From: Alangreenwoodia sp964438605 | Lineage (GTDB): Bacteria; Bacillota; Clostridia; Peptostreptococcales; Anaerovoracaceae | Length of the DNA stretch: 64,000 bases | Reading direction: 5' to 3' | Assembly: GCA_964438605.1 (NCBI GenBank) | Contig: CAYTKT010000001.1 | Location: forward strand, 93,514 to 157,513 | In this document: in pieces, positions 26,947 to 35,904 of the stretch | Position numbering within the stretch: the first letter of the stretch is position 1 | How the letters are laid out: the number at the start of each line of letters is the position of its first letter | Program-made: the position numbers and the translations under genes | The notes under the pieces: generated by a model | What the model was told of the DNA's origin: nothing | Database searches by the model: none | Seen by the model: only the letters and a program-made list of their open reading frames with translations

Positions 26947-27912
26947 CTATTCGAAAATCGTGCTCAGAGGCTCGTTATTAAAAATCCGCCTCATAGCATC
27001 AGCAAAGACCGGCGCGACAGACAGCATCTTCATCTTTGAAGTTCTCTTTTCCGGCGGCAGCGGAATCGTATTCAGCAGAATCATCTGTTTAATCGCAGAA
27101 TCCTCAATCCGCTGAATTGCCGGCCCTGACAGAACGGGATGCGTCGCACAGGCATAAACCTCCTTCGCGCCCAGCTTTTTTAAGGCATTTGCCGCATTCG
27201 TGATGGTTCCTGCCGTATCTACCATATCATCCACAAGAATTGCTGTCTTTCCGTCAATATCACCGATAATATTCATAATTTCAGAAACGTTCGGCTTCGG
27301 CCTTCTCTTGTCTACAATCGCAATCGGACATTCGAGAATTCCCGACAGCGAACGCGCTCTCGTCACGCTGCCCAAATCGGGGGATACGACAACGATGTCA
27401 CTGTCAATCGTCCCGCTTTTTATCAATTCTTTTAAATATTTTCCGAGAATCGGCATTCCGATGAGATGATCCACCGGAATATCAAAATATCCCTGGATTT
27501 GCGCCGCGTGCAGATCCATCGTAATAATCCTGTCTACACCGGCGACACTCAGCAGATCGGCCGTCAGCTTTGCCGTAATCGGATCTCTCGGTTTTGCCTT
27601 TCTGTCCTGTCTCGCGTAGCCGTAATAAGGAATGACCGCATTGATTCTGCCCGCTGACGCACGTTTCATCGCGTCGATCATAATAAGAAGCTCCATCAGA
27701 TTGTCATTCGTCGGATTGCACGTTGACTGGATGATATATACATCCTCCCCCCGGACTGTCTCCCAGAGGCTGACCGAAATCTCGCCGTCACTGAATTTGC
27801 TGACCGTCGCCTCTCCCAGCGGTTTTCCCATGATGGCCGCAATCTCCTCTGCCAGTTCGGGATTTGAATTCCCCGCAAATATTTTGTAATCGTAAAATAC
27901 ACCGTTTCTCAT
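26947..27912 (-). CDS. prs: ribose-phosphate pyrophosphokinase
   Basis: Makes PRPP from ribose 5-phosphate and ATP. ATG 27912 (GGAGG eight bases upstream) gives 321 residues, the usual class I length; the ATG at 27936 has no ribosome site. Motifs: the flexible loop YYGYARQDRK with its catalytic Arg/Lys, the MDLHAAQIQGYFDIPVDHL block, and the PRPP loop VDDMVDTAGTI. Same operon order as in many Firmicutes: glmU, prs, pth, mfd. Confidence 0.97.
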   Translation of the reverse strand: MRNGVFYDYKIFAGNSNPELAEEIAAIMGKPLGEATVSKFSDGEISVSLWETVRGEDVYIIQSTCNPTNDNLMELLIMIDAMKRASAGRINAVIPYYGYARQDRKAKPRDPITAKLTADLLSVAGVDRIITMDLHAAQIQGYFDIPVDHLIGMPILGKYLKELIKSGTIDSDIVVVSPDLGSVTRARSLSGILECPIAIVDKRRPKPNVSEIMNIIGDIDGKTAILVDDMVDTAGTITNAANALKKLGAKEVYACATHPVLSGPAIQRIEDSAIKQMILLNTIPLPPEKRTSKMKMLSVAPVFADAMRRIFNNEPLSTIFE

Positions 27913-28051
27913 AATTGTATCCTCCAGTTTGTCCATCCATTCCGCGATCTGTTTTTACCGATAACGCCGCAAGCCGCCCTGTGCTCCTGCCGCCGAATGA
28001 GCTGTTTCTTTCAATAGTCCATCTTATATATTAAAAAGTTTTGTCCTCGAT

Positions 28052-29431
28052 TTACTTCTTCTTTTTGCTCAAGCCCTTTTTCTCGACCCAGCCTTTCTCA
28101 ATCACCTCGCGTGAGCGGCCGACGCAAAGAGCGCCTTCCTCAACAGGAATCGTAACCGTAGTGCCCGCCGCGACATACGCATCGTCAGCCACCTGCACCG
28201 GCGCCACGAGATTGGCGTTGCTGCCGATAAACGCCCTGTCGCCCACTGTGCTGTGGAACTTGTGAACCCCGTCATAATTTGCGAAGACGACGCCGCAGCC
28301 GACGTTGACGTCCCGCCCCACATCGGCATCTCCGATATACGCCAGATGAGCCGCTTTTGAACCGTCCCCGAAGGCAGCATTCTTGATCTCGACGAAATCA
28401 CCGACCCGACATTCATTGCCGACTCTGCTGCCCGGCCGCAGATATGCGAAAGGTCCCACACGCGTGTTTTCCCCGATGCTGCTGTCTTTGACCACGGAAT
28501 TCTGAATTTCCGTGCCGTCGCCGACTGTCCCGTTTTCGATCACCGTATCTTTTCCTATTATACAATGTTTTCCAATCACCGTTTTCCCCCGCAGAATGAC
28601 GCCCGGCCAGATTTCCGTATCGCTGCCGATAATCACATCCTCCTCGATCAGAACGCTGTCCGGATCGACAATCGTCACGCCATCCATCATATGGCGCCGC
28701 GCAATTCGTCTGCGCATTACGCCGGACGCTTCGGAAAGCTGCACCCTGTTATTGATTCCCATGATCTCATCCGCATCGCTGACTGTGAAGGCTCCGGCTC
28801 CCGGCCCGGCTGCCGCCATAGCGATCAGGTCGGTAATATAATACTCACCCTGCGCGTTATCGTTTTTCAATTTGGAAAGATTTTCTCTGAGAAATGACGC
28901 GTTGCAGCAGTACATTCCTGCGTTTACTTCTTTGACGGCTTTTTCCGTCTCGTCGGCATCCTTTTGCTCCACGATTTTTTCAAGACTGCCGTCCTCTTTG
29001 CGGATGATTCTGCCGTATCCGAACGGATCATCAAAGACTGCCGTCATCACCGTAACAGCATTTCCGTTCGCCTCGTGACAACGCGCAAATTCTGTCAGCG
29101 TTTCCGCCGTAATCAGCGGAGTATCGCCGCAAATCACAAAAACATCGCCTTCCTCAGGAAGATAAGACGCCGCCTGCATGACCGCGTGGCCCGTTCCAAG
29201 CTGCTCGGTCTGGACAGCGAATATAATTCCGTCGCCTGCCAGCGCCTCTTTTACGAGATCCGCGCCGTGGCCCACTACAACGATGACACGCTCCGCACCG
29301 GCCCGCTTTACCTGGCTTATCACGTGGGCCGCCATAGGTTTGCCGCAGACCTCATGGAGAACCTTGGGCCTGTCAGACTTCATCCGCGTCCCCGCTCCTG
29401 CCGCCAGAATTACAGCCGTTTTACAATTCAT
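28052..29431 (-). CDS. glmU: bifunctional UDP-N-acetylglucosamine pyrophosphorylase / glucosamine-1-phosphate acetyltransferase
   Basis: Two last steps to UDP-GlcNAc. N-terminal uridylyltransferase: LAAGAGTRMKSDRPKVLHE (about 10-28) with the GxGTRMxxxxPK signature. C-terminal left-handed beta-helix with hexapeptide repeats (for example VIGKHCIIGKDTVIENGTV) and the acetyltransferase active site around NYDGVHKFHS. Length 459 is standard, ending in a Lys-rich tail. First gene of the operon that continues to prs. Confidence 0.97.
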   Translation of the reverse strand: MNCKTAVILAAGAGTRMKSDRPKVLHEVCGKPMAAHVISQVKRAGAERVIVVVGHGADLVKEALAGDGIIFAVQTEQLGTGHAVMQAASYLPEEGDVFVICGDTPLITAETLTEFARCHEANGNAVTVMTAVFDDPFGYGRIIRKEDGSLEKIVEQKDADETEKAVKEVNAGMYCCNASFLRENLSKLKNDNAQGEYYITDLIAMAAAGPGAGAFTVSDADEIMGINNRVQLSEASGVMRRRIARRHMMDGVTIVDPDSVLIEEDVIIGSDTEIWPGVILRGKTVIGKHCIIGKDTVIENGTVGDGTEIQNSVVKDSSIGENTRVGPFAYLRPGSRVGNECRVGDFVEIKNAAFGDGSKAAHLAYIGDADVGRDVNVGCGVVFANYDGVHKFHSTVGDRAFIGSNANLVAPVQVADDAYVAAGTTVTIPVEEGALCVGRSREVIEKGWVEKKGLSKKKK

Positions 29432-29516
29432 ATATTATCTCCTTCACGAACTTTTTACCTGTTCCTTATTCCGAACGATAAAAAACTGTATTTGCAATCT
29501 TTATCAATTCATGAAA

Positions 29517-29545
29517 ATTATATCATCATCCTACCTGCATTACAA
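29517..29545 (-). promoter_or_regulatory. promoter of the glmU operon
   Basis: Minus strand TTGTAA (29540-29545), 17-base spacer, TATAAT (29517-29522), about 85 bases before the glmU start. Confidence 0.65.
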
Positions 29546-29582
29546 AGAAAAACGCAGGATAATAAGCCAAAAAAACAGATAC

Positions 29583-29728
29583 GCCGCAAAGGATACTGAC
29601 ATTCCTGTCGTTTACACGGCGATTAGTGATTCTGTGAACCGGCCCCGCAAAGGAAGACTCCGACAGGCGCAGAAAGATTATGTGCGCCACAGACGCATCG
29701 GTCGCGTTTCTTAGAACCCGGCAAAAAG
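29583..29728 (+). pseudogene. relic of a TrpXYZ-type ABC transporter (binding protein fused to ATPase by deletion)
   Basis: Bases 29583-29634 read AAKDTDIPVVYTAISD, nearly identical in DNA and protein to residues near 130 of the binding protein at 47814 (48195-48247). Directly after, bases about 29668-29728 read QKDYVRHRRIGRV and match the ATPase gene at 50018-50070, including the bases after a stop codon. The roughly 1.8 kb that separate these in the intact locus, with the permease gene, are gone. No start, no ribosome site. It is the remnant of a second copy of the transporter locus. Confidence 0.85.
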
Positions 29729-29764
29729 ACTATCAAAATGAACGAGGCCATCTTGTTCTACAAC

Positions 29765-29796
29765 AAAACCCCCTGCGCTGCTTCGCAGGGGGTTTT
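29765..29796. terminator. bidirectional terminator
   Basis: Perfect 13-bp stem from AAAACCCCCTGCG (29765-29777) and its complement (29784-29796), with a six-base loop and T/A ends on both strands. It ends the DtxR regulator transcript from the right. Confidence 0.88.
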
Positions 29797-29937
29797 GAAA
29801 CCATTTTGGAGAAGGCTTTGCTTGAAACCTCAAGGGGCGTCTGAGCATTTGCATATGTAATAACTCACTACATTCGCCACCACGGCGACCATCAAAACTA
29901 TAAACGCACGTATTGATTCATCTTTTATTTCACTCGC

Positions 29938-30843
29938 TCATGTAATGCAAAAATCATGTTCCTCCTCCGGACACAGCGCTTTCCGCCAGGTTTTCTCCTG
30001 GTTCTCAAGCAATCCGAGAAGAAAATCGCCGCCGAAAAGTTCTGCAAAACGCGCCAGGCGTTTCATGTTTTTTCTTCCGCCCAGGCTCTCAAAGACGTTT
30101 AACGCTTCTTCCGCCGCATCAGGGCCGCCGTAACGGGAAACGATCTGCGCTGAACGTCGGAATGTTTCACTGCCGTCTGTAAAAGCCTCAGGGCCGCCCA
30201 TCTCTTCCACTGCATTTAAGATTTCTTCCAGACGTTCCTCTCCTCCGCCGCGTTCCACGAGTGACTGCTTTTTCTTTGCTCCTTCGATGCCGCCGATCAT
30301 TTCCACAATAATTTCTGTCTGCTCGTCAATCCTCAGGGCGACATCTGCAATCCCGCCCGCATCATCTTTTCCGTCCGGAGTTTCATTCCTCCCCGCACTT
30401 TGCGCGGCGCGCCATTCTTCCCCCTCCTTCAGGAAAACATCCATATATCGTTTCAGTACCGCCAATGTATGTTCGCTGATGCCGTGTTCCATATAACACG
30501 CCTCGTCTTCAGCATCTTCTTCCGGTATGCCAAGCTGTACCAGCCAGCTTTTAATCAGTTGATTGCGGCTGAGAATCTGCCGTGCAAGCCGTTCTCCCTC
30601 CGGCGTAAAGCTCAGCGACTGTTTATTAGACCTGCGGCCGCCCCGGCGCTCCAGCGGCAGGATATACCCGGCAATCGCCAGTTTATTTACTGAAGAATAT
30701 GCCGTCGCCAGATTTGCACCGAGTTCCTCCGCCAGATCACTCACATAAACATGCCCGTACTGGAGCTTGAGGAGCAGCGCCGTCTTCAAGTAATCCTCAT
30801 CAGCTTGGCGCGATGCTTCCGCACGCCTGTTCACTCTCGCCAT
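29938..30843 (-). CDS. DtxR/MntR-family metal-dependent regulator with extended C-terminus
   Basis: A 301-residue regulator. Winged helix YVSDLAEELGANLATAYSSVNKLAIAGYI (33-61), wing with LSFTPEGERLA, and the dimerisation/metal region DEACYMEHGIS (113-123), where Glu114, Cys116, Glu119 and His120 match the metal ligands of DtxR/MntR (ACRMEH). After about residue 140 comes a long Glu/Ala/Gly-rich tail that DtxR proteins do not normally have. Last gene of the heme/iron locus; likely the iron or manganese sensor for it. ATG 30843 has AGGAG upstream. Confidence 0.85.
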   Translation of the reverse strand: MARVNRRAEASRQADEDYLKTALLLKLQYGHVYVSDLAEELGANLATAYSSVNKLAIAGYILPLERRGGRRSNKQSLSFTPEGERLARQILSRNQLIKSWLVQLGIPEEDAEDEACYMEHGISEHTLAVLKRYMDVFLKEGEEWRAAQSAGRNETPDGKDDAGGIADVALRIDEQTEIIVEMIGGIEGAKKKQSLVERGGGEERLEEILNAVEEMGGPEAFTDGSETFRRSAQIVSRYGGPDAAEEALNVFESLGGRKNMKRLARFAELFGGDFLLGLLENQEKTWRKALCPEEEHDFCIT

Positions 30844-30958
30844 ATTTTGCTCCTTTTACCAGATTTTCAATTCTCCATTCAAATCCCTTTCGATTACACA
30901 TTTTAACGCAGCATTCCGCCATCTGTCAAACGTAACGGAAAAGAACGGCGGTTCTCCT

Positions 30959-31825
30959 TCAGCTTTCTTCTTTTTCGTCCGCTTTTTCCATATCCCCGTT
31001 TTGCCACCCTGACAACCGCTTTGTTTTGCCGAGGAAAAACACAAGATCCGCCTGGCTGTCAGGCATTCCCAGCATACCGACAGATGCCCGCGCATATATC
31101 CGCAGAACGCCGCACAGCCCGTCATCGCTTTCCACGCACCTGACCGCGCTGCCGGGAATCAGGCAGCTTCCTCTTTCGCCGCGCTGCGTTTCATACCACG
31201 CACCGGCTTTCTGATACCAAAGCCTGTCGAGAATCCCTTTCATGCGTTTTCTGTTCCGCGGCTGATACCAGATCTGGCGCGGATAAAGAAGGAACGTGCT
31301 CTTTCGTTCCTCACGGAGAAGAATCGCCGGTTTCCAGAATCCCCGGTCGCCCATCGAAAGTTCGGCCCTTTCTTTTTTGTAAACGCTGAAATCCACTTGG
31401 TAAATGCCGACGGGAAAGGAGCTGATCTTAAAATCTGTCCCGTTTGCTTTCGGTTCCGGACGCCGCTGCAGCCAGTCTCTGACCAGCCCTTCCACCGTTT
31501 CGATTTCCAGGCTGACGATAATCCGCCGCGATTCCCGCTCCGCGGCTAACGGCTCAAGGCCGAGACTGATCTCCAGCCACTCTGTCAGCGTGCGCTGCTG
31601 CTCAAACTTCGGGGAAATATACTCCCAGCCTTCCTCTGTCAGCGTGATCTCCCCCATCATCCCGCGAACGATCATTCCCTGCGCCTCTAACGCTTCGCTA
31701 ACTTTAAACACTGACGGTTTGCTCACGTGAAACTGTTCGGCAGCTTCAGAAATAGATTTGAGCTGGCCGTCCCTGGAGGCAAAAAAGAGAAGATATTCCT
31801 CCTGTCTAAGCGTGAGCCGTTCCAT
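30959..31825 (-). CDS. DtxR-like winged-helix regulator lacking metal ligands
   Basis: A 288-residue protein whose N-terminal 90 residues are a DtxR-type winged helix (QEEYLLFFAS, SISEAAEQFHVSKPSVFKVSEALEAQGMI, wing ITLTEEGWEYI). At the position of the DtxR ACRMEH metal site it has ESRRIIVSLEIETVE (98-112): the Glu and His ligands are replaced by hydrophobic residues. Residues 140-280 form an unknown basic/aromatic C-terminal domain rich in Trp and Tyr. It probably does not sense metal as DtxR does. AGGAGG precedes ATG 31825; the gene sits 115 bases before the canonical paralogue. Confidence 0.72.
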   Translation of the reverse strand: MERLTLRQEEYLLFFASRDGQLKSISEAAEQFHVSKPSVFKVSEALEAQGMIVRGMMGEITLTEEGWEYISPKFEQQRTLTEWLEISLGLEPLAAERESRRIIVSLEIETVEGLVRDWLQRRPEPKANGTDFKISSFPVGIYQVDFSVYKKERAELSMGDRGFWKPAILLREERKSTFLLYPRQIWYQPRNRKRMKGILDRLWYQKAGAWYETQRGERGSCLIPGSAVRCVESDDGLCGVLRIYARASVGMLGMPDSQADLVFFLGKTKRLSGWQNGDMEKADEKEES

Positions 31826-31871
31826 ATATTACCTCCTTATTCTTCCGAAAATAATTTCTTTATATTATTAT

Positions 31872-33521
31872 TCAGCTCAGCCTTCCGTTTTCCACCGTAT
31901 ACGAATGATCTGCAATCCCCAGCGTTGATTTTCTATGAGAAACGAGAACGACCGTCTTTTCTCCGCGGCTCTCCCTCAACGCGCGCAAAACGACGCCCTC
32001 GTTCAGGCTGTCAAGATTGCTCGTCGGCTCGTCAAGCAAAAGAAACGGCGCATCATGAAGAAACGCACGCGCCAACCCGATTCGCTGCCGTTCTCCGCCG
32101 GAAAGCGTTTCTCCCAGTTCTCCGACAGGTGTGTCATACCCCTGGGGCAGCGTCATAATAAAATCGTGAAGCGACGCTTTTCTGGCGGCCGCTTCGACTT
32201 CCTCGCGTGTCGCGTCCGCTTTTCCGATCCTGATATTATCGCCGATACTGTCGTGAAACAGATCCGTGTCCTGAATCATATATCCTTCCATTTCACGTAA
32301 ATGCGCCGTCTTAATCAGATCCACGCTGGTTCCGGAAATCAGGACGCTGTCTTTCGGCGCATTCCAAAAACGCATTAAGAGTTTCAGAAGCGTCGATTTT
32401 CCGGAGCCGCTTCGTCCTGTCACCCCAATAATTTCACCCTTTGGAAATTCAATCGTCAGATCGTGCAGCACGTCTTCTCCATCGTAAGAAAATGTAAGAT
32501 TTTCCACAGATGCGCCCGAAAATTCCGGCTTCAGCCCGTCTGAAATTTCCTCGGTTTCCGGTGTTTCCTCCAGCAGTGAAAGAACGCGTTCACCGGACGC
32601 CAGCGTCTGATCCATCGTCGCCGAAAGATTAGCCAGTGCTAATACGGGACCGAAAGATGAGGAAATCATGACTGTTGTCATCAGCAGCGCGGGAAGCTCT
32701 ACATGAAGGCACAGCCCCGCTGCCAGCATGACAAACGTCAGAATGGTGACGGCAGCGCCCGACCACGCCGATGCGATCCCTTCATGCCGTTTGATCTGGC
32801 CCTGAAGTCCATTCAGTTCTTCTGTAAACTCTGAAATTTCACCGGAACGTTTTTCATCCTGTTCAAACTGGAGTGTTTCACGGATTCCGCGCAGGCTTTC
32901 AAGAAAGTAGCTGTTCAGGGCTCCTAACCGGCTGCGCGCCTCCATCCCCTGACTTCGTCCGAGGCGCGATGACGCGAGCGGAATGACCGCGCCAACGATC
33001 AGATAAGAAACGAGGGCAATCACACCGAGAAGCGGATGAAAGCTGCCGATCAGAAACGTCATAACAGTTGAAACGAGTATGGCGATACAGACGGGCGCAA
33101 TCGTATGCGCATAAAAAACTTCAAGCATTTCAATATCGCTGGTAATAAGTGAAATCAGATCGCCTCTCCCTTTTCCTTCCAGCTTTGCCGGCGCAAGAAC
33201 GCGCAGTTTTCCGAAAATCTTATCGCGCAGAATCGCCAGAAGTCGAAACGCAATATAATGGCCGCACATCTGTTCTCCATAACGGAGCCCCGCTCTCGCG
33301 ACGGCACAAAAAAGCATGATGGCCGCGCACATGCCGAATGTCAGGTTCCAGGGCGACTGATCCATCAATATAAGCAGCAAATTCGCGGCCAGCACCGTCA
33401 CGCTGATGGCTGCGAAAAATCCCGCCGTTCCAAGCAGAATACATAACAGCATAATATGGAGCATCGGCTTTACGAGGCCAAGCAGCCCCATCATAATTTT
33501 GATACCGTTCCTTCTCATCAT
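31872..33521 (-). CDS. CydC-like ABC exporter, fused membrane and ATPase domains
   Basis: A 549-residue half-transporter: six membrane helices (about 1-320) and a C-terminal ATPase with Walker A GRSGSGKST, signature LSGGERQRIGLARA, and Walker B LLLDEPTSNLD. The overall look is CydC-like. It starts by overlapping the stop of the partner ABC gene by four bases, so the two should form a heterodimer. In cytochrome bd loci CydDC exports thiols or heme-related compounds; here, next to heme-uptake genes, a heme or siderophore substrate is plausible (IrtAB-like importers share this fold), but unproven. Confidence 0.85.
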   Translation of the reverse strand: MMRRNGIKIMMGLLGLVKPMLHIMLLCILLGTAGFFAAISVTVLAANLLLILMDQSPWNLTFGMCAAIMLFCAVARAGLRYGEQMCGHYIAFRLLAILRDKIFGKLRVLAPAKLEGKGRGDLISLITSDIEMLEVFYAHTIAPVCIAILVSTVMTFLIGSFHPLLGVIALVSYLIVGAVIPLASSRLGRSQGMEARSRLGALNSYFLESLRGIRETLQFEQDEKRSGEISEFTEELNGLQGQIKRHEGIASAWSGAAVTILTFVMLAAGLCLHVELPALLMTTVMISSSFGPVLALANLSATMDQTLASGERVLSLLEETPETEEISDGLKPEFSGASVENLTFSYDGEDVLHDLTIEFPKGEIIGVTGRSGSGKSTLLKLLMRFWNAPKDSVLISGTSVDLIKTAHLREMEGYMIQDTDLFHDSIGDNIRIGKADATREEVEAAARKASLHDFIMTLPQGYDTPVGELGETLSGGERQRIGLARAFLHDAPFLLLDEPTSNLDSLNEGVVLRALRESRGEKTVVLVSHRKSTLGIADHSYTVENGRLS

Positions 33522-35344
33522 GACGCAGCCTCCTTATTCCCTATATTTTCCAGTTTATTTTGTGCTTCAAACAGAGCAGCATATCCGCCTCCGGCAGCCA
33601 TCAGCTCGCTGTGCGTTCCGTGCTCCGCGAGTCTTCCGGCGCGCAGAAAGAAAATTTCATCAGAATCAGTAACGTTTGCCAGCCTGTGAGAAATCAGAAT
33701 AATCGTATGACTGCCCTTCAGCGAGCGGATCGCCTGCATAATGCTCATTTCACTCTCCGCGTCAATATTGCTCGTAGCTTCGTCAAAGATATATACAGGA
33801 CTGTTTCTGAGAAGCGCACGGGCAAGGGCAAGGCGCTGGCGCTGACCGCCAGAAAGATTGGACGCCCTCTCTGAGATTTCCGTATCGAGCCCTTCCCGTT
33901 CCATCACAAAATCGTACAGTTTTACGCGGCGAAGCGCGTCATACATCTCGCTCTCCGACGCGTTATGATTTCCTTCGGACAGTGTATCACGGACCGTTCC
34001 GGCGAAAATATAACTGTCAGATGAAACGACCGTTATCAGCCGGCGCAGGCTTTTTTCAGAAATATCACGCAGCTGCGTTCCACCGGCGCCGTCCCGGCCG
34101 CCTATCACGATACTGCCCTGATAATTTCTGAGCCTGCCGCTGATGAGAGACGCCAGCGTCGATTTGCCGCAGCCGCTTTCTCCTGTCACAGAGATGAACG
34201 ACCCGCTGCTCACAGAAAGATTCATGCCTTCCAGCGCCATACGGCGCGATTCCTCATCCGCCGGATTTTGTGAAGATGCCTGTTTTGCGCCGGAATAAGT
34301 TGCCGCGCCCTCCGGATTCCAGTCATACGCGAACGAAAGATTTCGCACGAGAATATCCCCCGGCCGGGCTTCCTCTCCGCCGTCTTCCGGTTCATCCAAA
34401 TCCAGCAGCCGAAAGAGCCGTTCGCTGGCCGCCACGCCGTTCATCGCAACGTGAAAATAACTTCCCAGCGCACGCATTGCAAGAAAAAACTCGCTCGCAA
34501 GCAAAATCATCGCTATCGCGTTTCCGAAGGAAACGGTTCCTTTCGCGAATGACAGCGCACACATAATACTGCCGAGAGCCGTTCCGCCGTAAGCCACAAA
34601 ATCCATAATCGTCACGGAATTGAGCTGCATCGTCAGCACTTTCATCGTTACCACGCGGAAATTCTCGGCTTCGCGGTTCATTTCCTCATGGCGTCTTTCG
34701 TCGGCGCCATAAACTTTCAGCGTCGTCAGTCCCTGAAGATTTTCAAGGAAACTGTCGCCAAGATTCGCGTATGCGTCCCAGTATTTCCCAAGCAGTTTTT
34801 TTGCAAAGCGCTGCACCGCAACAATCGCCAGCGGGATTAACGGGACGCAGACAAAAAGAACGACCGCCGTCAGCGGCGAGAGCGGCAGAAAGACGATCAA
34901 AAGCGTCAGCGGCGCCAGAAGCGCATACGCGAACTGCGGCAGATAATTGCCGAAATACGTTTCAAGCTGCTCGATGCCCTCACCTGCAAGCTGTACGATC
35001 TCCGATGTCGCAAACGCGCCGGAATACCGTCCGCCCAGCCGGCGCAACTTTTCATAAACTTCGCCGCGAAGCTTCGTCTTGACGCAGGAAGACGCACGGT
35101 GCGTCAGCGATGACGACAGGCGCGTCAGAGCAAATCTGACAGCAGCGCAGACAGCCACGCCTCCAAAGAGGAAAACGGCTGTCTCCGGCTTCAGGGACGA
35201 CTGAAGAACGTTTTCAAACAGGCGCGCTGCCAAAAACCACAAACAGATCCCCGCGAGCAGGGAAACCCAGTTTGACATAGTTTTTCCGATAATAAACCGT
35301 TTCGCTTCCGGCACCATGGCTAAAAGCCGCTTATCGATCATCAT
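33518..35344 (-). CDS. CydD-like ABC exporter, partner of the preceding
   Basis: A 608-residue half-transporter with six membrane helices and a C-terminal ATPase (Walker A GESGCGKST, LSGGQRQRLALARAL, FDEATSNID). The IEQLETYFGNYLPQ segment is typical of CydD. A Ser/Ala-rich insertion lies between membrane and ATPase domains (about 345-375). The ATG overlaps the DUF454 stop by four bases, and its own stop overlaps the second ABC gene, so DUF454, this gene and its partner form one translational unit. Confidence 0.86.
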   Translation of the reverse strand: MMIDKRLLAMVPEAKRFIIGKTMSNWVSLLAGICLWFLAARLFENVLQSSLKPETAVFLFGGVAVCAAVRFALTRLSSSLTHRASSCVKTKLRGEVYEKLRRLGGRYSGAFATSEIVQLAGEGIEQLETYFGNYLPQFAYALLAPLTLLIVFLPLSPLTAVVLFVCVPLIPLAIVAVQRFAKKLLGKYWDAYANLGDSFLENLQGLTTLKVYGADERRHEEMNREAENFRVVTMKVLTMQLNSVTIMDFVAYGGTALGSIMCALSFAKGTVSFGNAIAMILLASEFFLAMRALGSYFHVAMNGVAASERLFRLLDLDEPEDGGEEARPGDILVRNLSFAYDWNPEGAATYSGAKQASSQNPADEESRRMALEGMNLSVSSGSFISVTGESGCGKSTLASLISGRLRNYQGSIVIGGRDGAGGTQLRDISEKSLRRLITVVSSDSYIFAGTVRDTLSEGNHNASESEMYDALRRVKLYDFVMEREGLDTEISERASNLSGGQRQRLALARALLRNSPVYIFDEATSNIDAESEMSIMQAIRSLKGSHTIILISHRLANVTDSDEIFFLRAGRLAEHGTHSELMAAGGGYAALFEAQNKLENIGNKEAAS

Positions 35345-35736
35345 TTTTCGATCCCCTCCTTTTCGCCGGTTTCAGGACACGTTTTTATAATAAATGTAAA
35401 CGCGATTACATGGCAGATCCAGACGACTGCTATGCAGACGCGGCCAACCGTCGTATTTTTCATCGCTATAAATGCGATCAGCATAATGAGGCTGACTGAC
35501 GCCATGATCCGCAGCTTCGCCTTCCATGTCATTCCCTCGCCGCGTGCGAACGTTTCCAGATTATTCTTGTACAGCTTTGTCCCCTTAAACCACGTGTTGA
35601 GCCGCTGTGAACTTCTCGCAAAGCAGAACGCGGCCAGTAAAAGCAGAGGCGTTGTCGGAAGAACCGGCAGAAAAACGCCGACCGCGCCGAGTCCCATGGA
35701 AACCAATCCGACTATGATATAAATTATTTTCTTCAT
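35341..35736 (-). CDS. DUF454 (YbaN-like) inner membrane protein
   Basis: A 131-residue membrane protein with the YbaN/DUF454 start VGLVSMGLGAVGVFLPVLPTTPLLLLAAFCFARSS, four helices, and the conserved WFKGTKLYKNNLE loop. Function unknown, but DUF454 genes often sit in iron or heme loci, as here. It follows the FecE-type ATPase by 168 bases (35737-35904). That gap contains a twice-repeated ACGTTTGAGC unit and an AT-rich inverted repeat, but no gene. Confidence 0.85.
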   Translation of the reverse strand: MKKIIYIIVGLVSMGLGAVGVFLPVLPTTPLLLLAAFCFARSSQRLNTWFKGTKLYKNNLETFARGEGMTWKAKLRIMASVSLIMLIAFIAMKNTTVGRVCIAVVWICHVIAFTFIIKTCPETGEKEGIEK

Positions 35737-35904
35737 TACATCATTCTCCTTTATACGATTTCGCCGTTTTACGTTTGAGCTGTTTCACGTTTGAGCCGTT
35801 CTCGCAATTTGCAATTTTGCGATTTGTATTTTCAAATGTTTTATAATTCATATTTTCAAAAATTATAAAACCCGATTTTGCGATTCGCGATCACGGAAAA
35901 AATG

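Noticed and set aside
29178..29714. 178-codon plus-strand frame ending in an ABC-like peptide
   Set aside because: Most of it is antisense to glmU; only the last about 45 codons have meaning, as the transporter relic described separately.
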